A DNA stretch of 64,000 bases, taken from positions 1-64,000 of the forward strand of contig MCFG01000355.1 of assembly GCA_002104895.1 (NCBI GenBank), written 5' to 3'. The translations under genes and the position numbers were made by a program. This stretch comes from Anaeromyces robustus (taxonomy: Eukaryota > Neocallimastigomycota > Neocallimastigomycetes > Neocallimastigales > Neocallimastigaceae). The notes under the pieces are model-generated. The model saw only the letters and a program-made list of their open reading frames with translations. It was not told the origin of the DNA and ran no database searches. Below are positions 56,888 to 64,000 of this stretch, piece after piece (position 1 is the stretch's first letter; each line of letters begins with the position of its first letter).

Positions 56888-59257
56888 AATTTTTAATTAT
56901 ATTCATCTATATTACTATATTACTATATTATTGAAGAGAATATTATTTAATTATCAATGATAATGATAAAAAAAAAATATTATTCAAGACTACTTATTTT
57001 TATAATAACTTTATAGAAATTTATTATAATATTCAAATTTATTTTTTATTTAATCAAATATTATGTAATACTAATAAAATATTTTGAATACTTGAAATAA
57101 TTTGATATTATAATTATATTTTTATATCAAATAAATTATTTATTAAAAAAAGAAAAAAGATATTTATTATTGAATTATAATCATATCTATAGAAAATATT
57201 CCATGGTTAGTTTTTCTTTTAAAATTAAACTATATAATAATAAAAAAAAATGTATATAGCTCTCAAAAGTTATATTAAGCAATACAATATAAAGGGGAAA
57301 AAATCATATAATATTAGTTAAATATTATATAAATTTGAACTTTTTTATTTATTTACTTATTATTATTATAATTATTAAAAATAAAAAAAAAACTTATATT
57401 ATTTCATATGTTCTGTATTTATAGATATAATAATTTTTATAATTAATAAATTTATTTTAATAAAGATATTATTATAACCAAAATTCAAAGTATATTTCAC
57501 ATTCTAACTAAATAAAAAAAATTAAACTTTGGATTTTATTTAATAGCTTATCATAACCTTTCTTTTTAATTAATTTTTTCAAGAATGATTTTTTAAAATT
57601 TAATTTTTTTTTAAAGTATCAAATAAATAATTATAATAAAAAATTAGATAAAAAATGTAAATATTTTTTAATATATCTTTTAACCAATTTGAAGTGTTTT
57701 TATTATGTTTATATATATTTATTTTAGATTTCATTTTTTTAAAAATTTGAAATTTTTTTATTTGAAATTTTATATATCATTATTACTTTGATTTTTAATT
57801 CTTTTATTATATCATTTTATTTTTTTTTTTTTTTTTTTTTAAATATATATATATATATATATCTGAAAATATTAAATTTAATAAAATACAATAAAATAAA
57901 ATGAAATAAAAAATACAATGAAGAGAAATATTCATAATATTAAATATTTCTTTTTCTATAACCTAATGTATAAATAATATTTTTAATATAATATTATCAT
58001 TCTTTTATTATTTATTATATCATTTTACTATAATTTTCAATATTATAATTAATATAATTTTATCTTTTTCATTAATCATTGAAATATGGAAATTTTTTTA
58101 AAAAAAAAAGATATATAATAATGATAAAAATAATAATAAGAATAAGAATAAGAATAATAATAAAAAGATAATAAAATTATTTTCTGTAATTAATTGATGT
58201 TACTGCTGTAAAATAAATATTGGATATATTTTTTTTATTAATCTAAAATGAATATAATCTAAGATTATATTTATTTTAGATTAATAAAAAATGTATCATA
58301 TATTTTAATTTCTTATTTAAGAATATTTTCCAATCGATTTAAAAAAATAATATGAGTATAAATAAGAAAAAAAAAATAAGCATGTATCACATATCATAAA
58401 GTTTTTAAAATTAGGTAATCAGATTAACAATACAAATATATCGAAAACTTTAATTATTAAAAAAAATGAAAGTATAAATATTATTTAATAGATTATATCT
58501 TCAAAGTAACATATTTATTTTTTTCTTTTACAAATACTTATAAATAATAAATTCAAATAAATAATGAAATAAATTTTTTATTGATTTTTAACTAATAAAT
58601 AAAAAATATTTTTTCAGATACATTTTTTTATATATTTTAATTATTATAATAATAATATTTTTTAATAAAAATTATTATTTATATACATTTTGTAATTCTC
58701 ATTTTTCTTTTCTTTTTTTCTAAAAAAAAAAAAAAAATAAAAACAAAAAATTATATTTATTATATAATCTATATAACTTTTACTTTTCATTTTTTTTTAA
58801 ATATCTAAATCATTATATATATAGTTCTATAGTTATTATATATAAATATTTATAAATATGTATATTATGTATGTCTTATGTTATTTTTTTATATTTATAA
58901 ATTATATTTAGTCATTCTTTTAAGTAATGATTAATAGATAAGAAATTTTTATATATTTTAAAGTTATTTTTTGTATCATCTTTGTTAAGAATTTCTATTA
59001 TTAAAACCGAATCATGCCTCAAACAATATATAATATAAAATAAAAGCTTAAAAACTTTCCAAATATCTATCAAATCCGCATTAAAAATATTAATTTTTAA
59101 TTAAATAAAAAATATTTAAACTACACTTTTTTCGTTAACAAAAAAAAATAAGAAGAAAAGAAGAAGAAAACAACAGTGTAAATAATTGATATAATTTGGA
59201 ACTTTTATTAATAAAATTTTAATACTTATTCGAAAATAAAATAGAAAAAAATTAAAA
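56888..59257. other. A+T-rich spacer upstream of the repeat surface protein
   Basis: 2.4 kb without a gene on either strand. The main feature is the 61-base inverted repeat at 58231-58291. The last ~300 bases are less extreme in composition (CCGAATCATGCCTC around 59007, AAGAAGAAAACAACAGTG around 59160) and probably include the promoter of the gene starting at 59258. Confidence 0.55.
58231..58291. repeat. near-perfect inverted repeat, 30-bp arms
   Basis: The left arm 58231-58260 (TTTTTTATTAATCTAAAATG then AATATAATCT) and the right arm 58262-58291 pair at 29 of 30 positions with one base between them. It is the longest hairpin in the window and carries no coding sequence. Confidence 0.8.
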
Positions 59258-62200
59258 ATGAAAATACATCTTTTGTAAGCTAATACTTAACTTAATAATT
59301 ATATATATAATATATCTTATTAGTATATATTTAAGTAGTATGTAATTTATACTAAATATGTTTTCTTAAATATAATATATAACAGGTTTCTTTTAATAAA
59401 GAGTGTTATTTTTTTATCTTATATTATCTCAACAGTTCATGCATTAAATACATGTCCGGATACAGCTACCAGTATAGATCTAAATAAGTATTGCATTAAA
59501 GATAAAAAAATTTTAAAAGGAAAGTCAACTACAACAAATGGTGAAACATCTTATAGTTTTGAACCTGTAACTGATGGTGTATATTTATTTAAAAAGGATG
59601 AAGGTATCATAAATAATGTTTCTGATGATATATCAGAAGGTTATCTATGTACAAATACAGAATGTTCTATTATTTCCACAAATGGTGTTTATATTAATTC
59701 ACAAAACGAAAAGCATATTGCCATTTATGACAATGGATTTAATAAATGTATAAAAGGATCTGGTACATATTTAAATAAAATTTCAAGTAATAACTTAGTT
59801 AATGCATTAATTAAATGTGATGGAAGTAGTAATTGTGAAATTGTAGATGCAAATGAAGGTGTCTATATAAATAATGCTGGCAATGGGTTAAATAAAGCAT
59901 TAATTAAATGTGAAAATAGTAATTGTTTTATTTCAGATGCTTGTAAAAATGTTAATTATGAATATTTTGTTGATAGTAATCCATATGATAATAATAGTAA
60001 AATAAGTGGTATTATTATATGTAGTAAAAAAAATGGTAAATGTGAAAGAAAGAAATCAGAATCACCAGAAGGTTATTATTTAAATTATGGTTCTGATTCT
60101 GGAGAAAAACCATTAATTCTATGTGAAGCCGGTGATAATGTATCTTGTAAATCTGTTACTTCTTCTTCTTTAAGTAATATTTATTATATTAATGCTGGTG
60201 AATCATCTACTCTAATTAAATGTAGTGGTACAACTAATTGTGAATTGTTTACTTCACCAAAGGGTAATTACTTCTATGTAAATGCAATTCCCAACGCTAA
60301 TGGAGATGATGCATTAATATTTTGTGATGATGGTAAATGTAATTTAGAAAATATCTCTGGAGCTGGTTATTACCTTACATATAGTGATACTGAAGGTTTA
60401 ATTGTTTGTGAAGAACCAACAAGTGAAATCAAAATCATATGTTCAGTTAATACACCATCTACATTCACTGGATATTATCTCAATAGTGATCCTAGTACAA
60501 AAGATAACAAACCTTTAATTAAATGTACTAATATAGGTTGCAAACTTTTAACAATAGAAACAGATATCTCACCAGGTTTTTATGTTAATGCTGGTACCCA
60601 AAATAGTATAATTACATGTGATGATAAAAAATGTGAAATTAGTAATGTGTATACTTCTAAAGATGTTAATGGAAGTTATAATTATGATGGCAAAGATTTA
60701 AAAATTTATGTTGATACTAATGAAGATGAAGATGAAAGATTATCTCAATCATCCAATGATATTGATGATAGTGAAGCCCTTTATTATTATATTAATGTTC
60801 CAAATTCTAATATTTTCCCAGGTATTACTTCATCAACAACTACTTTATTTAAAGTTTCAAAATATTCAATTACAAGATTAATTGTTAATAGTAATTTTGC
60901 AATTGAAAATACAACAAATAAAGTTACTGAAAGTGGTACTATTAATTCAGATATTACCCTCTATACATGTAGTTATAAGACAAAAATATGTACTAAAAGT
61001 AATACATGTAAATCTAATATCTACTTACTTGACAAAAATAATAAGATAGCTTATTATTGTAATGATAAGAATGTATTATCAAAAATTACTGAAGAAGGTT
61101 ATTATCTTGACAGTAGTCTTTCAACTACAAACTCTGTTATTAATTGTAAAAATAGTTCTGATGGCATAGTTTGTGAATATGTTTCTAATCCAAAATATTA
61201 CTTTATTAATAGTGGTTACAATAAAGCAACTCATCCATTAATTCAATGTCAGGAATCATTATGTCATACTACAAATGCAGTAATTGGTAATTATTTAAGT
61301 GGTGTTATAAAAAATGATGTTCGTGGTATTATTAAATGTACATCTTCTAATGATTGTTCAGAAATGAGTAGTGTAAAATCAAATGATCATTACTTTATTA
61401 ATAATGGTTATGATAAAAACGTTATGGCATTAATTAATTGTTACAATAAAAATTGTTTTACTATAAGAGCTACAGTAGGTAATTATATATCAGATGAAGC
61501 TTCAATTTTAATTAACTGTGAAAGTTCCTCTAATTGTAATAAAATTGCTGCTTCATCTGGTTTCTATAGTTATTCTAGTAATAATAATGGTAATGATTCA
61601 GTTAAAAAAATTATTGAATGTGAACTTAAAAATAGTATTGTTTGTGAACCAAAAGATGCTAATTCTGGTTTTTATCTTTCTAATATCAGTAATGTATTAA
61701 TTAATTGTACTGGTAATGATAATAAATGTACTACTATTATTGCAAGAAATGGTATTTATAGATCTGCAACAACTAGAATTACTTCATCTTCCAAAAGAGA
61801 TGATCAAGAAGATAATGATAAAGAAGAAAAACAAGAAGAAAATGGACTAAGGGTTAAACATAATGAAAGAGCTAATAAATTGGTATATAATATTATTGTT
61901 TGTTCTGCTACAAGTTGTAATGAATTAAGTGCTTCAGAACTTGCTGCTATTCCTTATTGTACATTTGATAATAATAAATGTTTTATAAGTAATAAACTTT
62001 CAGCAAATAATAATATATCTGTTTCTTCAATTTCATCTGGAAGTTATTGTACTAATAGTGATAGAGAAGTTTTATATTTTGCAACTGATACTATAGTTCC
62101 AGAAAAAGATAGTCTTTATGGATCAACATCTATCTATACCTATACAACTACTAATTCAAATTGTATTAAAGTAAGTAGTGCTTATGCTAATAATTATTTC

Positions 62201-63676
62201 ACAATTAGAAATAATATTTATCACATAGATGAAGGACAAATTTCACAAATTGTTAATGCAGGTTATTACTTTATTAATGTTAATACTAATACATTAGTAA
62301 ATGGTAATAATATTGAAGATTATAATGATCCTGATGTTAAACTTTTCAAATGTAATGATAATAGTTGTTCATTTGTTAATAAACCAGAAACAACAACTTA
62401 TATAGCTGATGTTAATAAAAAAATAATTAAATATAATCCAAATAGTGATTCCTATGTTTTCCCTTATGAAAATGATATTATATGTATGTATTCTAATAAT
62501 AAATGTATTCCTAAATATGATTTAAAGGATAGAGAATTTTGTATTACTTATAAAGGTGAATTAGTTTTAGCTGGATCTAACATATTATCACATGAAACTG
62601 GGGATTGTTATAAGAGTAGTGGTATTAATAGTGCAATTTATGGTTATTCACAATACCTCTATGAAATGACTACTAATTATGCACAAATTATTGATGAAAC
62701 TGCATATTATATTGTTAGTTTATCAACAAATACTACCGCTAGTTTTAAAGATTATACTAATAGAAATAATCCAATTAAAATTTATGGATGTGTAGGTAGT
62801 CAATGTAAAGAAACTGAACCTTCAGAAGAAGTTTATTATTATAGTCCAGAATCCAAATATTTATTTATGTATGAGAAGGGACAATGGACTTCACCAAAAT
62901 CATCTGGTTATGCACTTATTAGTATAACACCAAATGAAGAATATATTTATAAATATACTTTAAATTCAAATACTAATAAAGTAACCATTAATGAAAAGGC
63001 AAAAGATGGATATTATTATACCCCCAATAATGAAATGTATAAATGTGATGAAAATAATAATATTTGTACTAAAGTAGATAATTCAGGTTATTATTTTACA
63101 AATAATGGTGAAATGTATTATTGTTTACATGATTCAGAAGGTTTAGAAAAAATTTCATGTACAAAAAAATCTTGTATTATAGGACAATTTTATTATATTA
63201 ATGAAAAATATTATCGTTGTGAAATTGGATCCATGTTTAAAGTTGTATCTTCCAAATATTGTAAATATGATGAAAATGTAATTATTAATTTCATAACTTC
63301 TTACTATGAAGAATATCCAAATCAAATTAAACTTGCTATAGAAAATGTTGCTACTAATAATAATTCCACTGCTATTGTACAAGGAATGAATAATAATTAT
63401 ATGAATGTCGTTCCAGGTATATTCACAAATTGTACTTATAATCCAGAAGATAAATCTTCTTCATTTGATTTAGTATGTATCAATAATTATGTTTCTTATA
63501 ATGAAGAAAATGACAATCTTGAAATTTGTTCTATTCCTCAATTAGGATATGTTGAATGTATTGAGGATGAAGATAATCCTAATAAATGTAAAATTAGTGG
63601 CAGTTTATCTAGATATAGTAAAAGTATATTTACAATTATCATGAGTATAGCTATTATTATTTTTATTTTAATTTAA
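59258..63676 (+). CDS. large secreted, anchored Cys/Tyr-repeat protein (scaffoldin-like)
   Basis: Two exons (59258-59274 and 59386-63676; donor GTAAGC, acceptor ACAG) join to 1435 residues. The 17-base first exon gives MKIHL and two bases, and the junction restores a signal peptide (LLFLLIKSVIFLSYIISTVHA) followed by LNTCPDT. The body is ~25 tandem units of about 35-50 residues. Their pattern is L-I-x-C-x(4-8)-C, a variable stretch, then G-Y/F-Y with Asn/Ser, for example LIKCDGSSNCEIVDANEGVY, LINCESSSNCNKIAASSGFY and MYKCDENNNICTKVDNSGYY. The paired Cys suggest one disulfide per unit. A Lys/Asp/Glu-rich segment interrupts the array near residue 805. The protein ends with a hydrophobic tail (SIFTIIMSIAIIIFILI) right at the C-terminus, as in GPI-anchored or tail-inserted surface proteins. 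Signal peptide, Cys/Tyr repeats and C-terminal anchor match the layout reported for gut-fungal scaffoldins (ScaA), which display dockerin-bearing enzymes. That family link is inference; no catalytic domain is seen. Confidence 0.85.
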
Positions 63677-64000
63677 GTATGATAAAAACAAAAAAGGAAA
63701 AAGAAAAAAATAGAACAAGTATAAATGATGAAATTTCTATAAATTATATCATTTATATGCACTGTATATAATTGTATATATTGTATATATTGTATATAAT
63801 TTTGTATATATCTAATGTAAATATTTTGTATATAATAACAAAAAAGTATAAATATTTTCAAAGAAAAAAACAATTACATATTTTGACACAAAAAGAAACA
63901 TGGAGAAATTTTTTTTTATATTTATTAAGTAAATATAGAAAATATGGATAATAAAATAGATATAATAATTATTAATTATTATATTTAATCATCAATTATT
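63677..64000. other. 3' flank of the repeat surface protein gene
   Basis: A+T-rich, with several TGTATATAATTGTATATATT-like repeats (63765-63820). No gene is seen before the window ends. Confidence 0.55.

Overview
The window looks like nuclear DNA from an anaerobic gut fungus (Neocallimastigomycota, for example a Piromyces, Neocallimastix or Anaeromyces relative). The reasons are its extreme A+T bias between genes (long A/T homopolymers, AAT and AAAT arrays), spliceosomal introns of GTAAGT/GTATGT...AG type, universal eukaryotic proteins (SF3B1, BTAF1/MOT1, a DNAJC1-like ER co-chaperone, an HSF-type factor), two intronless bacterial-looking genes (MATE transporter, cupin_5 protein), an Asn-rich ankyrin-repeat protein, and a large secreted Cys/Tyr-repeat protein built like the scaffoldins reported from these fungi. 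The assignment comes from sequence features only; no database was searched.

Layout. 541-2241 (+) ankyrin-repeat protein. 2349-2778 is a candidate solo LTR or short TIR element. 3490-4740 is decayed coding DNA on the minus strand, including an AMP-binding (adenylation) core motif. 6857-7330 (-) cupin_5 protein. About 13.5 kb of gene-free A+T-rich DNA follows (7331-20872). 20873-25066 (+) is an eight-exon HSF-type transcription factor that single-ORF reading misses. 28598-30555 (+) is a two-exon divergent carrier-like membrane protein. 32634-35017 (+) is a four-exon BAHD-like acyltransferase with damaged signature motifs. 36061-36100 holds the tail of a dead MATE copy, and 37995-39386 (+) is an intact MATE transporter.

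40740-42399 (-) is a three-exon DNAJC1/ERdj1-like protein (signal peptide, J domain, membrane span, SANT). It is divergent from 43879-50924 (+), a nine-exon BTAF1/MOT1 TBP-removing ATPase. BTAF1 is convergent with 51803-55748 (-), a two-exon SF3B1. 56548-56876 is probably a retroposed, 5'-truncated mRNA or LINE end with poly(A) and imperfect target-site duplications. 59258-63676 (+) is a two-exon, 1435-residue secreted and surface-anchored repeat protein.

The genes are not an operon. BTAF1, SF3B1, DNAJC1 and the HSF-type factor are housekeeping or regulatory genes. The accessory part (ankyrin, cupin, NRPS-like remnant, acyltransferase, MATE, scaffoldin-like) reflects lineage-specific expansion and gene acquisition. 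Structural surprises are several near-perfect inverted repeats with 14-30 bp arms scattered between genes, and two higher-G+C islands (31561-31735 and 56548-56660) in otherwise A+T-only spacers. I did not find a clearly new multi-gene system. The best candidates for novelty are the repeat surface protein, the carrier-like protein, the damaged acyltransferase, and the inverted-repeat set.
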